From NCBI GenBank assembly GCA_020796225.1, contig CM036765.1:32516066-32580065 (forward strand): 64,000 bases of DNA. Reading direction: 5' to 3'. Shown piece by piece: positions 35,534 through 48,600 of the stretch. Within the stretch, counting starts at the first letter, position 1. Each line of letters opens with the position of its first letter. Position numbers and translations under genes: made by a program. This DNA is from Arion vulgaris. Its lineage: Eukaryota; Mollusca; Gastropoda; Stylommatophora; Arionidae. The notes under the pieces were generated by a model that saw only the letters and a list, made by a program, of their open reading frames with translations, was not told where the DNA came from and searched no databases.

Positions 35534-35595
35534 ACACATTTAGCAATGTATTTTTATGATTATCTGGAGATTGCACTTCCTATTTGTCTTTGGAG
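35534..35595 (+). other. Candidate small upstream Prickle exon
   Basis: A pyrimidine-rich acceptor (TTTCTCTGTTTGG...GCATAG, AG at 35532-35533) and a consensus donor (TTGGAG|GTGAGT, GT at 35596-35597) bracket 62 bp. The exon is open in the frame THLAMYFYDYLEIALPICLW plus two bases. It has an ATG at 35546 and a stop (TAG at 35531) just upstream. Splicing to 38813 restores an Arg codon and gives CLWR-KICRHC in frame; known Prickle-type proteins often carry WR immediately before KIC.HCKC. The residues before WR lack the usual Cys-rich pattern, so it may be an alternative first exon or chance. Confidence 0.2.
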
Positions 35596-35984
35596 GTGAG
35601 TATTTTGTTTGACCTATGTGTGGTTTGATGTCATCACTTTTAATGGGCAAACTTATTGTTTCCGTGAGCAATTTCTATCTTTCACAATAAGAAATCACAC
35701 ACTTTATACCAGCCGATATGGCAATCCAATAAGACGGCTACACATAAGCGCACACATATCAGTGCTTACACATACATACACACACGTCTATACAGAGCTA
35801 TATACACAAATATACTTAATACCTTATCTATTACATCTAACAAGTTTGCTATGAAACCACCATTTTTTGTTTTCAAATAACCATTAATTTTTATAAATTG
35901 ATTTTTGCTGTTCTGTTTTTAGTTTTAAATAACATTGAATAACAAATGTAAGAGAGCTTAAATACCATCCAAGGAAATAATTAA

Positions 35985-36108
35985 TTAAGTAAGTAAAGGA
36001 ACCCTTTCATATCTCGTGGTATATAGGTCAATACAGTGTTAGGCCTGTATTTTTCATTGACCGTCGGCACACGATGGGTGATGTGGTCAGCATCACGCCG
36101 GAAGGAAA
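35985..36108 (-). mobile_element. tRNA-derived SINE, family B, 3' fragment
   Basis: Its reverse complement matches the 3' half of 57241-57520: GCGTGATGCTGACCACATCA, CGTGTGCCGACGGTCAATGA, AGGCCTAACACTGTATTGAC and TATGAAAGGGTTCC. Identity is very high by eye, so this is a recent, 5'-truncated copy. Confidence 0.85.
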
Positions 36109-36201
36109 TAATTAGAAATACATTAATCGCTGTGCACCACTTTCGACCCAATTCTTACTGCACATACCAGCTTTTGGACCAGCAAACATCATATTACAAG
36201 C

Positions 36202-36242
36202 AGAGAGAGATAGAGAGAGAGAGAGAGTGAGAGTGTGTGTGT
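36202..36242. repeat. (GA)n(GT)n microsatellite
   Basis: GA repeats with one TA interruption, then a short GT run. Confidence 0.85.
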
Positions 36243-37304
36243 CTGCTTTCTCCAATTGTAAAGTCTGCTATTTATATACACATTATAAAACACTGAAAAC
36301 TGAAGTATTCAATTGGGCATAGATGCAATGAACGATGAATAGCCAATCATCCCGCCTAGTGAAGTGCTCGTCCAAGTCAAGCAGATCTGACGGAACGTAA
36401 CGCATTTCAGTCTCAGTCTGTCTCAGTCTTTTCTACAAACTGCTCATGCATAATACACAAAGCAAAACATATTTTTGCCGCCTGGTATGCAATTGTCTTT
36501 TCTTTGAACAAGAAGTTAGGTTAATGGATCGTATACTATCTACCATCTTCTAGGTGTAATACTGAAAGAATATATGTTTCATATTACGTGTTTTACTGTT
36601 CATTCATGTTTGAAGAAAAATGGAATTATTATCTCACTCACTGATTCTTCTTTATTTGTTTATACCATTGACTGATGTTTTACCTTGATTTTCTCTTTGA
36701 TATAACTTAATGCTGCGTATATAGTAAATTCTCTCTTAGAGTTCATATTACTTCCCATTCTATTAGTGCTTTTGTAGGTACCATTAGAGCTACTCCTCTA
36801 TGGTATGCACATTCTTCCTCGAGTTTTAACATCAGAATATCATGTCCCCTGTTTTAAATTTAATTCTTCCAATTTCTTTTCACCTCTTTTCACACACTTC
36901 GAGATGTCTGTTATAACATTTCCTATTCTGCCGACACATGTGCAATCGTTTCTTGTTAAAGTTCGCACAATTCAGGTTCCAGTTCTGTAGGTTTTCTGAG
37001 TAAATTCGATGACTGTAGCTCTTTTCGACTTTACCTGAGTTGCAACAAATACTTCCCTATCAGATAATCTTCGTGTGGCGTGGATAGTTGTTATTATTAC
37101 TTTTCATGTTGGTTGTGAGCGTGTGACTTGAGAGAGTTTTCTCTAGAATGAGGTACACTCTCAAGTCTTCCTTGTCGTCTATAACCATGTCAGGTTACAA
37201 TGTTACTACTATTTGATCACATTTTGGAGCCATGTCACATACAGACAAAATTCAGTGTTACGCTCTCTTACAGACACACACATACATCTCAGTACACACC
37301 CGTT

Positions 37305-37530
37305 TGTTACCGGGGCTCGCTAGGGAGCAGAGAATAGTAACACTGCGACCTACAAGGCATGTCGTAAGAGGCAATTGAGGTAGGAGCCTAGGGAAGCTAC
37401 TCTAGTAAATAAAAAGCGTCGCAAAAATCGGATGTGCTGGCTCTTAGGCTTAGATCACATACAAATCACAAAGAGTGGTTAACAAGTGGTCGATAAGGAG
37501 AGTTGGAAGAAGAAGAAGAATTACATCTCA
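37305..37530 (+). mobile_element. SINE-A, subfamily 1, copy 2
   Basis: It starts ACCCGTTTGTTACCGGGGC, with the core GGCATGTCGTAAGAGGC, then CTAGTAAATAAAAAGCGTCG, CTTAGATCACATACAAATCA, AGAGTGGTTAACAAGTGG and a (GAA)n tail (37505-37520). It is nearly collinear with the copy at 24185-24450 and the inverted copy at 40800-41050. Confidence 0.85.
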
Positions 37531-37539
37531 GAACCAACA

Positions 37540-38060
37540 CACAAGAAATTGTTTTACCACGGATTCCTCCTGACGTTTGACGTAATAGGAAATGAACAGA
37601 CTGACTTCTTAGCAATGGAGGATGAATCGGTCGGACAGATTAAAAATGACATGTCAGATTAATGAAAAGAAAAAATTTCATGAAAGCAGAATGTAATAAG
37701 CATTGCCAACAGAAGCATCCAACGGCAGATCATAACTATACATGTCACGCACAGATCAGACCATTATCTTCTCCGGCTCCGAACATTACACAACAGTTTG
37801 AGGAGAAATTATGTGTGCATGGCTGGCATTTAGTATTACCCACTTGTTCACTTAATTGTGGATTGAGCCCAGAAACAGCAAAACATATCTTTCATGCATG
37901 TCGACTCTACAAGAGAAGACACGAAGACAATAATGAGCTGCTGAGATGGCGCTATTTCCAAACTTAAAGTGTTCAATAGATGACCTGAAGCGAATACAAC
38001 AATTCATTGAAATTATTGGTGCGGTGATAATGCAACAAAATAACAACAATATCAACGGAC
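37540..38060 (+). mobile_element. LINE 3' end with RNase H remnant, sense
   Basis: In order: FDVIGNEQTDFLAMEDE (RNase H GNExxDxLA block, the Asp retained), RLRTLHNSLRRNYV, LNCGLSPETAKHIFHACRLY, KRR, then LKCSIDDLKRI and QFIEIIGAVI in other frames. This is the tail of a Jockey/I-like LINE with a Cys-rich end after the RNase H domain. Several frame changes and stops are present. The block order matches the worn copy at 3690-3965, so these belong to one family. Confidence 0.75.
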
Positions 38061-38437
38061 TAAGAAATGATCTGTCATAATTGAATATGACCTTGTGGGT
38101 ATTATAAAACATTTTGTCCACGTTTGTTGTTGTGACTTATTGCTATTAATTGGAATCGTTCGTAACAATACTAGTAGTTATCAATTTTAGTTTCATATCT
38201 TTAATGACACTAGTTACATTTCAAAGGCATCGTTTTGTATTCAAGTTTCCCCGATAGCACAATGATGTTTTCTATATTTAATTTCAGCTTGTGAAGAGAG
38301 AAACACTCAAAAAGTTTTCATTCGTTGAGAAGTATTCTCAGAACATGATACCACCAGAGGTTTTTGGGTTAACATAATGAAGCTTCCGTACATTTTTAAC
38401 TGTCTTCATTTTCGGAGTCATCAATCACACATTGAGC

Positions 38438-38444
<7 letters not shown>

Positions 38445-38509
<65 letters not shown>
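38445..38509. repeat. (GT)n(GA)n compound microsatellite
   Basis: About 12 GT repeats followed by about 20 GA repeats, roughly 300 bp upstream of the Prickle exon. Confidence 0.95.
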
Positions 38510-38512
<3 letters not shown>

Positions 38513-38812
38513 TAGTTAGTTATAAATAAATGGTATTGTTACTAGTTACAAATAATCGACCAATTTATTTACTTCGTGTGCTTTGATACATAATCCAGAG
38601 ACCATCCAAAGAGCGGTTATCTGGTACTTCAATGGTACAGGACACCGAATATTATTTTGGGAATAATCACATTCATATTTCTATGTCGCAAAAAAATCGA
38701 CAAACACTGGGCTTGTATGTCATTCTCTGCTTGAATGTGTAACTTGTTGCATGACAATATCATCGTTAGTAGTTCGAGACAGACCCCTAACTTAACACTT
38801 TATCCATTTCAG

Positions 38813-39005
38813 GAAAATCTGCAGACACTGTAAGTGTCCTCCTGAGGTTCATGATATGTCAGTGGGAGGCGACGGAAGCGGAGCAGGGCGCAAGGGACCT
38901 GGTCGTTTAACACGAGACCTGAAACGGAATTCCACTTCCGATGACGACAGTGGGTGCCCTTTAGAAGAATTTGCTTGGGTTCCCCCAGGACTTCAACCGG
39001 AACAG
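38813..39005 (+). CDS. prickle: Internal exon of a Prickle-type PET/LIM protein
   Basis: Prickle proteins are cytoplasmic core components of the planar cell polarity pathway that act with Vang and Dishevelled at the cell membrane. The exon is 193 bp: one base completing the previous codon, then 64 codons. It begins [15 protein letters not shown], has a Gly-rich linker, then STSDDDSGC and [14 protein letters not shown]. The CxxCxC block and the SDDDSG...EE(Y/F)AWVPPGL stretch are hallmarks of the N-terminal edge of the PET domain in Prickle and its relatives. Splice sites are clear: acceptor TTTATCCATTTCAG, donor CAG|GTCAGT (phase 0 exit). Testin shares a similar Cys block but not SDDDSGC...EYAWVPPG. 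The rest of PET and the three LIM domains were not found downstream, so the gene continues outside the window. The frame is intact. Confidence 0.92.
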
Positions 39006-39627
39006 GTCAGTGCGTTTGTCTGTGTATAAGTATGTATATTACATGTGTAGAAAGTATGACATTGTGTGTTTCTGTGTACATTCGTAATATCATTTTGTAT
39101 CAATATCATGCCGTACTTGCTGGTGTTGACGATCATAAATCTTCACAACTCTTGTCTCCAGCATCGGCGACCAACTCAATGGTAGTGGTGCTTTTCCATG
39201 CCATGATGTTAGGCTGTTGCAATATCTCATTTCAGTAAATTTTCCCCGTTGTCACAATGTGTTTTTAACAACTGTCTTCGCATTACATGTTCGGAAACAA
39301 AAGGCGACGATTTCCTTCGGATATTTGTTATAATGTTCCGTGTTTTCATTAACCTCTCCCAGCATACTCACATTAGTCCATGTGATTCTTAAAGTTCTTC
39401 TGTAAAACTACATGTGCACAATCTCCATAAGTATTTTCACCTGTTGGTTTATTGTCCAGGATCAACTTTCATATTTATGTTAGTGTTGGATGTTTGTAAT
39501 ACTTAAAAACGTTTGTGTCTCGTCTTATTTACTGCATAGTATTACTTTTATTTTCTGAAATGTTACCTTTCCATGTTCCATTTCTTCTGCGCTACATCTC
39601 CCACACATATATTTAAATCGCTTTACT
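39006..39627 (+). other. Start of the intron after the Prickle exon
   Basis: No exon or repeat is recognised in this stretch. The intron appears to continue to the window end, since no downstream PET or LIM coding block was found. Confidence 0.5.
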
Positions 39628-39790
39628 TACTCTCTTATTCCTCTCCGCACCTTGTGAAGCATAGGGCTTCAACAAGTTGTCTTCCACTTTTCCCAGTCTC
39701 TAGCCGTTTTCTTTATAGCTTTCCAGGATAGTCCAGCATCCTTCAGTTCCCCCAAAAGACTTCCGTCTCCAGGTCTGTTAATAACCTCAA
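39628..39790 (-). mobile_element. LINE 3' end (family 1), antisense
   Basis: The antisense blocks CCTCTCCGCACCTTGTGAAGC and CCACTTTTCCCAGTCTCTAG, then CCTTCAGTTCCCCCAAAAG and CCGTCTCCAGGTCTGTTA, match in order the copies at 1945-2140 (antisense) and 22430-22790 (sense). Heavily decayed. Confidence 0.65.
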
Positions 39791-40799
39791 GAAAGTACAC
39801 ATTATCACCCTTATTATGTGTAGCGCTGTTGATGTGTTTCTATAACTTGTTTCATTTCCAGGATTTTTCGAAATCCTCGACGATGTGTGCAATGTCGTGA
39901 GTTTTTAAGTCTCATACTTAAGTGTGGTCTATGGTGATTAGTGCAATAGCACATGTACGAATCGTTATCTCTAATAAAGTGTTCCGGCTTAGTGAACCAC
40001 AACAAAAGTCGGTCGTGACAATACTGACAACATCCAGCTCTGTTATCCGTATACTAAAACGAGTATACGATGTTAAACTTATATTTGCAGCAGTTCGAAT
40101 AACTCAGTGACAGACAGCTCAGTGATTCGCGCGTCAATGGATTGTTGGTGTTCGTGTCTGGCTAATCTTGACACTTTCAACAAGATAAAAGTGTTCGAGC
40201 AGATATGATAGACAGCCTGAGGTGCATAGATGTCAAGTGTATTCAGTTTTGAAGTCATCATTGCCCGGAAACTAATGCATTTACAATCTGACATTAATTG
40301 TTTCTTCTGTAATATTTGCAATACCATTTGTAGTTGTACTGTTAACTGAATCGTCACAGATCATGAAATCCATTACATAAGCGTTAAAAAGGTAATCCAG
40401 TCTTTTGAAACAAAGTGCTACAGAAAGGTTCGTCTAACATCCTGGACGAAGATGAAATTATTCTACATCTGAACACCGAGGAACATTGACTTATAAACAA
40501 TATCTTGTTTCGCAAACTGAGGTATTGTGCCTACATTGAACCTGTTATGAGCTTAGAGATAGCAGCAATGAAGACCGTGCTTCCTGGAGGACGAGGCAGG
40601 GGACGCCTAAGACGACGGTAACAACTAACATAACATTAAAGATACATTGAACACGCGCGGCTATGGTTGTAACGAGAATACTGGCTTGAGATCGAACGAA
40701 TGTCTTTATGGACGGGATTTGATGATAAACAAGTTCTGCAAAAGACATGTTACACGAACACACACATACACATCAGCACAAAATGAAGAACTTTTTCCT
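39791..40799. other. Stretch with no recognisable feature
   Basis: A short basic reading near 40590 (GGRGRGRLRRR) is too brief to call a LINE tail. Nothing else is supported. Confidence 0.5.
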
Positions 40800-41050
40800 C
40801 TTCGAACGCACCATATCGACCACTTGTTAACCACTCTTTGGGATTTGTATGTGATCTGAGCATAAGAATGTTTTTACATTGTGCTAGTTACATTGCACCT
40901 ACAAGAAGGCCAGCACATCCGATTTCTGTGACGCTTTCTATTTACTATGGTAGCTTCCCTAGGCCCCTACCTCAGTCGCCTCTTACGACATGCATTGTAG
41001 GTAGCAGTGTAACTATTCTTTGCTCCCCTTGAGGACCCCGGCAACACATA
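40800..41050 (-). mobile_element. SINE-A, subfamily 1, copy 3 (inverted)
   Basis: The reverse complement gives GTTGCCGGGGTCCTCAAGGG, GCATGTCGTAAGAGGCGACT, GAGGTAGGGGCCTAGGGAAG, AGAAATCGGATGTGCTGGCC and CAAAGAGTGGTTAACAAGTG. This is collinear with the copy at 37305-37530. It lies inside the intron after the Prickle exon. Confidence 0.85.
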
Positions 41051-42984
41051 AGCGAAGAACTTATTTAAATCATGCCATTTTCCCCCCTACTCGCAACCAT
41101 GGATTTTGTTTAGCTACGTCAGCGTTTACAACAACTTGTCTTGTAACCGGATCGTTGTTATTGTTTGTCAGCTTTAGTGAATGTTAAATTCCGCCAAAGT
41201 TTGAAACCCCACAACATCAGTTGTGACACTTGTCTGTAAATTTTTTTTTCCCCAGCCGCTAGGAACTTCTTTTTCCACCTTGCGCGCTCTGGATTTATTT
41301 AAAAAAAAAAACTCAACAAGCTTCCACCAGCGTTATGAAAATGGAAATATGATACTAATTTTACGTTTGATAAAAACGTGTGCGCACGTGTTGGTACGCG
41401 ATGTTTGCACGCCTTGTATATAAACATTCTGGTAGCTGTTGGTCTTACCAATTTAATTCTGAGTTATTCAAGAGCAGTTACAGACACTTTGGTAAGAATA
41501 TGCTCTCTGCACGTGCGGTAGGGAGATCGAGCATACAGTGACGGCGGCTGAATTCCTCATGCCATGTTTATAACCGTTCCACAAATACACATCTAATGAG
41601 AATTAGCCACATGATGCGCCTTGTAGTGCTAGAGCTATAGTGAAGTTTGGCGGCCCCACAGTGCCTGTAATTAAATATTAGCACAGGAAACCGAGAGCTG
41701 AGAACTGGCTGACGGTCAGCTTTTACAGCAGTAAAGAGGCTGGATCAGTTTCCAAATAAAATACACGTTGACAATGAAAGATGGCTTCACCTTGTGTTTC
41801 CCACGATAAAAACTAAATAAAAGCTCTAGCCAGTGCTTGTTTTATTCTGTTTGTTTGCGATTGAGAATGATTGCTTGAGTGAGTCGAGATAAACAGCCAC
41901 CAGATACAATTATTCAAATACTTGGTCACTGAATCCAGATGAAATTGGTTGCAGTTTTCAATTCTCAGGATATCTGTTATATCACAAGTATAATCATGTG
42001 GCAACAGCATGCTAAATGTATTTCAGCTTCTATATACAAGTGTTTCTCTATATCCTATTCATGTGCTAGTTGACACATAACATATTCATAAGTAGCCCTC
42101 CAGTGCTGCATGACTCGTTTTTCTACCCGTGATATCAGTGTAGCGTCCTCCAGGCTAATACATGTCCATGTCATCTTCATCTCCTACACACTGTACTGCT
42201 AATAAATCTCTACAAACATCATATACTATTTAAAAACTCTAGCCGTAATTCATTCCAACATTCATTGCTCACCTGCGCGTACTCATGTGATTACTTGTGA
42301 GACATGTTACTTCTACAGCGAACTTCCAGTGTAAAATATGTCATACTGAGATAAGATTCTCGTGTGTATTTCTTGCAGTTTTATATCTCGAACATTTATC
42401 AACGATGAACAAAGAAAGACTGCTGAGTAATATGAAGACTTCTTCATAACTACAATTCTAAAACGCATGTTGAGATGGATGATATGCTCATGTATAAACT
42501 GATTGTAAACTATCTTGTAGGGAACTGTGCATTGGGAGAGAATGAGCACTTATCAGAAGAAATATTCAAGAACAATATCACTGGATAAGTCTTGTCTTTC
42601 GCAGAAACATAGGCCATTGAATAACATCATCTGATAAATGACCACACACTGATAAATGCATGGTTTCTGGTCTTAATTCCTGTCATGTTATATGATTGTC
42701 ATGCAGACTTGTATGCATATTTTTTAAAAGTCGTTTGACAATCAATTGAAATAACACAGCTAATATATAGATTGAGATAACACTAATAATAACCTCCGAA
42801 TTCCTGTCCAACACACTGTCACACTAATATTGTCTTGACATATTGGTTAAAACTAAAGTTATTTGGATAATTCAGTAACGACATCTCTTCTCCCTCCTCT
42901 CTCACTCATCATCCCGAGTAATGACGTACGTACTCGACATCATTACACACGATTCAAGATTCACCAGGAGTGTGCTTTAAGTGT
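41051..42984. other. Stretch with no recognisable feature
   Basis: AT-rich, stop-dense. Nothing is supported. Confidence 0.5.
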
Positions 42985-43082
42985 AAACGTTCCCCCAGGT
43001 AGCATCAAACCCGACTGTGGACACTGCACATCCGAGGCACATCCGTGTCTCTAGCTCGACGACTGAACCATCCAGTAACCCA
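42985..43082 (-). mobile_element. tRNA-derived SINE head, inverted
   Basis: On the minus strand TGGTTCAGTCG is a perfect A box, followed about 50 bp later by CGGGTTTGATGCTACC, a degenerate B box. The arrangement is that of a tRNA head. The following body is not matched elsewhere in the window. Confidence 0.5.
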
Positions 43083-45097
43083 GGTGATTGAGAAACTGTG
43101 TACAATGGCATCTAATTAAGCTAAAACGAAAGATATATTCCTTTAGTTTCCTCTCTGTGTATGTGTTTGCTTGCTCTCTGTGACAGAAAGAGATGGAGTG
43201 TTTAGAACGCATCCAAGTTCTGTTAGTTCAAACTGCAAATAAAGTGAAGATTTCCTTTCGTTTATTCATTCACTCGTGATCTCTTCACCTTCCCTACCTG
43301 TCCACTTGTTACCCTACACATTTGTAGATGGAACATTTTCTGTGGACATTTACTCAACTCCCAGCATACAATGTATGATTTTCTGCATAAACTTTCAGAA
43401 CTTAAAAAAAAACAACCACACAGTAGAAAACAAGTGATCTGCTTAATATTTGTTCGCCATAAAACTATTCAGTTTGCACATTTTGTCATTACTGGTTCGT
43501 GTGTTGGATAATGGTTATTGGTTGCTGAACCGTCGTCGTAGCACTCCTAACGACAAGGAAAGACTCATAACTGTGATCCGTATGTGCTCAGTCACCCAAA
43601 GCAAACGTTGAAGGGTATGCATGTTTATGGCTTTCTAGACATGCAGGTTAAACCCACTATATCCCTCCGTCGTCCTGCTTGTAAACATGTGGTTCCAATT
43701 CATTAAAGCGCTGCATATAATTCATCATCATTTGCCGTGTTCTCATCCGATAAGAGAGTACTGAGCAACCCAAGAACTGCCTTCTCTATTACCGTAAATA
43801 CCTGCATGCCACGGACAGTGTTCACGTAAGCCTCCTACGGTTGGACGACACATCGGTAGACAACATCCACTCATACCACTACAGTCTGCTTTGTTGGACT
43901 TTCCGAAACGGACTGAGAGTCGAACACAATAATGGATGAAACTGAGCCCCGGAAAGCCACTGGAGAACAACAGTAACAGCCTCAACCTTAAGTTAAGTTA
44001 ATTGCATATCCTTTACAGGACTTTTCGAATCAACCCCAGCTTTTAACGCTGTTTGTGATTTTTCTAGGCATTATTATAGAATCCGGTAATTATAAAAAAA
44101 ATGTGAGATATACAGACAAAAAGAGATAACAAGAACACACACGCGTGCGCACACGCACGCACAAATACATACATATACACTCACATATGATTATAATACA
44201 CGAGCATACATACAGCTATATACAAGCACACATGAGAAAGGGTTTTAAAAGTAGGCATTGGCGCCAAATATTGTCCCTGCGGCCTTGTGAAAACTGGCAA
44301 TGTTCCAGTACAAGACAATAACAATATGCAGAGCGGGTGTGTGGAGGTTTGTTAGGGGAGATATTCATTTCCATACGCTGCAGACAGAGGCCGCATTTAA
44401 AGGATCACGTGATAGCATCTGAGACATAATCAATCCGACTTAATGTGCCATACAACAGTGTTGTAACTGTTCGAATACATACATCCTAGCTAGCTCTTGT
44501 CTCGCTCTCTTTCACTATCTTTCTCTCACTTGATATCTTTGTCTCTTCTGTTGTAACTCATCTTTATCCTTCTTCTTGCTGCCTCTGCCATTACCTTACA
44601 TGAACCTAGCTTCAAGAGATTATAGATTAAATAGAACAAGAGATAAGATCCAAAACGGATTGTGTCCGAGTAGACGGTGTAGTTTTGAGATGCACGTGTT
44701 GTGAATTATTGAAAGAGACAGGAGATGAATAGATCTATCATTTGTAGATACATATATCTTTCCTATCTAGATCCTGTCTTGAAGTCAGACAGCTGTCACA
44801 CGTTCTCTGAATGATCTTGTACGCAATATTGTCTGCATTTCTGGCTAGCATCTTGCATGCACTATAAGCATTCTGAATGTTAAAATATGTTTCAGATCTC
44901 TAATGTCCCGTACTAGAGGAAATTATAGAAATCTGCTTGTGTGCTAGTGTTTGTTACGGGACAATAGTTGCCTTCAACTTTATATATATATATATAGCCA
45001 ACGATCTGACCTTTGTGAAAAAAAATATTTTTGCATGTCTTTTGTAGAGTTGAAATGAAAAACATTTGCAATTAACTTTCCTCAACATATAACAATG

Positions 45098-45099
<2 letters not shown>
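43083..45099. other. Plain stretch with CA-rich tract
   Basis: A CA/CG-rich tract lies at 44133-44165. A GC-richer open stretch on the minus strand (43743-43985) has Cys residues but no recognised domain. Otherwise nothing. Confidence 0.45.

Positions 45100-45131
<32 letters not shown>
45100..45131. repeat. (AT)n microsatellite
   Basis: About 16 AT repeats; a shorter TA run lies at 44980-44996. Confidence 0.9.
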
Positions 45132-45133
<2 letters not shown>

Positions 45134-45689
45134 ATGTCTTCTCTTCAAATGAATCTGTATGCATATAGCAAAATTTAAGGATAATAAATATAGAAGCTGT
45201 CCGTATGTACTGGGGAAGTTAGCGTAACCAAGTATGACCTCTATTCTGTATATTGTTAATCTCTACCTTCAAATCTTTTCTACATGTATGTCTGACTTTC
45301 CTTCTTTCACTTTACATGTGGGTTCCATGAAAGGCCTCTTTTGGTTATACTCGGATTTACAGCTGCAGCAAAACTGAGACCAGGTCGTATACTACTTAAC
45401 TATCTCAATCGTTGATTGCCTTGTTTGTTTTTGTGTGTATGTATCCGTATGTTGCATTGATTAAGGCATAGTGACAGAAACGTCGGTTACTTTTGTTTGA
45501 AATGTACATTATTTTTCATTGCTATTGTAAATTCACACTGACAGTAAGTAATAAACAGTAATGTAGTTGTGCTGAATCATCATCTCTTACAGAGTGTATC
45601 CGTTTGTGAGGACATATCTCACCAAGTCGGTATAGATAATCGTCTATATTGCAGACACTTAACATCATTATGGATGGTCTCGTGTCTTA

Positions 45690-48600
45690 GAGATAATTTG
45701 AATGATATCCCTGCATGATTAGTAGTTATCACTTTTAGCACACACATATAAGGGTAGGGGTGTAGAAACGTACGGCGCTTGAAATATCACAACTTTACAA
45801 GAGATAATTTGAATGATATCCCTTCATGATTAGTAGTTATCACTTTTAGTACACACATATAAGGGTAGGGGTGTAGAAACGTACAGCGCTTGAAATATCG
45901 CAACTTTACAAGAGATAATTTGAATGATATCCCTTAATGATTAGTAGTTATCACTTTTAGCACACACATATAAAGGGAGGGGTGTAGCTAGAAACGTACA
46001 GCGCTTGAAATATCACAACTTTACAAGAGATAATTTGAATGATATCCCTTCATGATTAGTAGTTATCACTTTTAGTACACACATATAAGGAGGGTGTAGC
46101 TAGAAACGTACAGCGCTTGAAATATCGCAACTTTACAAGAGATAATTTGAATGATATCCCTTCATGATTAGTAGTTATCACTTTTAGTACACACATATAA
46201 GGGGAGGGGTGTAGAAACGTACAGCGCTTGAAATATCGCAACTTTACAAGAGATAATTTGAATGATATCCCTTCATGATTAGTAGTTATCACTTTTAGTA
46301 CACACATATAAGGGGAGGGGTGTAGAAACGTACAGCGCTTGAAATATCACAACTTTACAAGAGATAATTTGAATGATATCCCTTCATGATTAGTAGTTAT
46401 CACTTTTAGTACACACATATAAGGGTAGGGGTGTAGAAACGTACAGCGCTTGAAATATCGCAACTTTACAAGAGATAATTTGAATGATATCCCTTCATGA
46501 TTAGTAGTTATCACTTTTAGCACACACATATAAAGGGAGGGGTGTAGCTAGAAACGTACAGCGCTTGAAATATCGCAACTTTACAAGAGATAATTTGAAT
46601 GATATCCCTTCATGATTAGTAGTTATCACTTTTAGACACACATATAAAGGAGGGTGTAGAAACGTACAGCGCTTGAAATATCGCAACTTTACAAGAGATA
46701 ATTTGAATGATATCCCTTCATGATTAGTAGTTATCACTTTTAGCACACACATATAAGGGAGGGTGTAGAAACGTACAGCGCTTGAAATATCGCAACTTTA
46801 CAAGAGATAATTTGAATGATATCCCTTCATGATTAGTAGTTATCACTTTTAGTACACACATATAAGGGTAGGGGTGTAGAAACGTACAGCGCTTGAAATA
46901 TCACAACTTTACAAGAGATAATTTGAATGATATCCCTTCATGATTAGTAGTTATCACTTTTAGCACACACATATAAGGGTAGGGGTGTAGAAACGTACAG
47001 CGCTTGAAATATCACAACTTTACAAGAGATAATTTGAATGATATCCCTTCATGATTAGTAGTTATCACTTTTAGCACACACATATAAAGGGTAGGGGTGT
47101 AGAAACGTACAGCGCTTGAAATATCACAACTTTACAAGAGATAATTTGAATGATATCCCTTCATGATTAGTAGTTATCACTTTTAGCACACACATATAAA
47201 GGGTAGGGGTGTAGAAACGTACAGCGCTTGAAATATCACAACTTTACAAGAGATAATTTGAATGATATCCCTTCATGATTAGTAGTTATCACTTTTAGTA
47301 CACACATATAAGGGAGGGTGTAGAAACGTACAGCGCTTGAAATATCACAACTTTACAAGAGATAATTTGAATGATATCCCTTCATGATTAGTAGTTATCA
47401 CTTTTAGCACACACATATAAGGGAGGGTGTAGCTAGAAACGTACAGCGCTTGAAATATCACAACTTTACAAGAGATAATTTGAATGATATCCCTTCATGA
47501 TTAGTAGTTATCACTTTAGTACACACATATAAGGGAGGTGTAGAAACGTACAGCGCTTGAAATATCACAACTTTACAAGAGATAATTTGAATGATATCCC
47601 TTCATGATTAGTAGTTATCACTTTTAGTACACACATATAAAGGGAGGGGTGTAGCTAGAAACGTACAGCGCTTGAAATATCACAACTTTACAAGAGATAA
47701 TTTGAATGATATCCCTTCATGATTAGTAGTTATCACTTTTAGCACACACATATAAAGGGTAGGGGTGTAGAAACGTACAGCGCTTGAAATATCACAACTT
47801 TACAAGAGATAATTTGAATGATATCCCTTCATGATTAGTAGTTATCACTTTTAGTACACACATATAAGGGGAGGGGTGTAGCTAGAAACGTACAGCGCTT
47901 GAAATATCACAACTTTACAAGAGATAATTTGAATGATATCCCTTCATGATTAGTAGTTATCACTTTTAGTACACACATATAAGGGTAGGGGTGTAGAAAC
48001 GTACGGCGCTTGAAATATCGCAACTTTACAAGAGATAATTTGAATGATATCCCTTCATGATTAGTAGTTATCACTTTTAGTACACACATATAAGGGGAGG
48101 GGTGTAGAAACGTACAGCGCTTGAAATATCACAACTTTACAAGAGATAATTTGAATGATATCCCTTCATGATTAGTAGTTATCACTTTTAGCACACACAT
48201 ATAAGGAGGTGTAGCTAGAAACGTACAGCGCTTGAAATATCGCAACTTTACAAGAGATAATTTGAATGATATCCCTTCATGATTAGTAGTTATCACTTTT
48301 AGTACACACATATAAGGGAGGGTGTAGAAACGTACGGCGCTTGAAATATCGCAACTTTACAAGAGATAATTTGAATGATATCCCTTCATGATTAGTAGTT
48401 ATCACTTTTAGCACACACATATAAAGGGAGGGGTGTAGCTAGAAACGTACAGCGCTTGAAATATCACAACTTTACAAGAGATAATTTGAATGATATCCCT
48501 TCATGATTAGTAGTTATCACTTTTAGTACACACATATAAGGGAGGGTGTAGAAACGTACGGCGCTTGAAATATCGCAACTTTACAAGAGATAATTTGAAT

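Larger units (their letters stand above)
35596..38812 (+). other. Intron-like interval upstream of the Prickle exon
   Basis: It contains a SINE-B fragment, a SINE-A, an RNase H LINE tail and microsatellites at 36202-36242 and 38445-38509. The remainder shows nothing recognisable. Confidence 0.4.

Noticed and set aside
43743..43985. Cys-containing minus-strand frame
   Set aside because: The Cys spacing fits no known domain and splice or start context is lacking.
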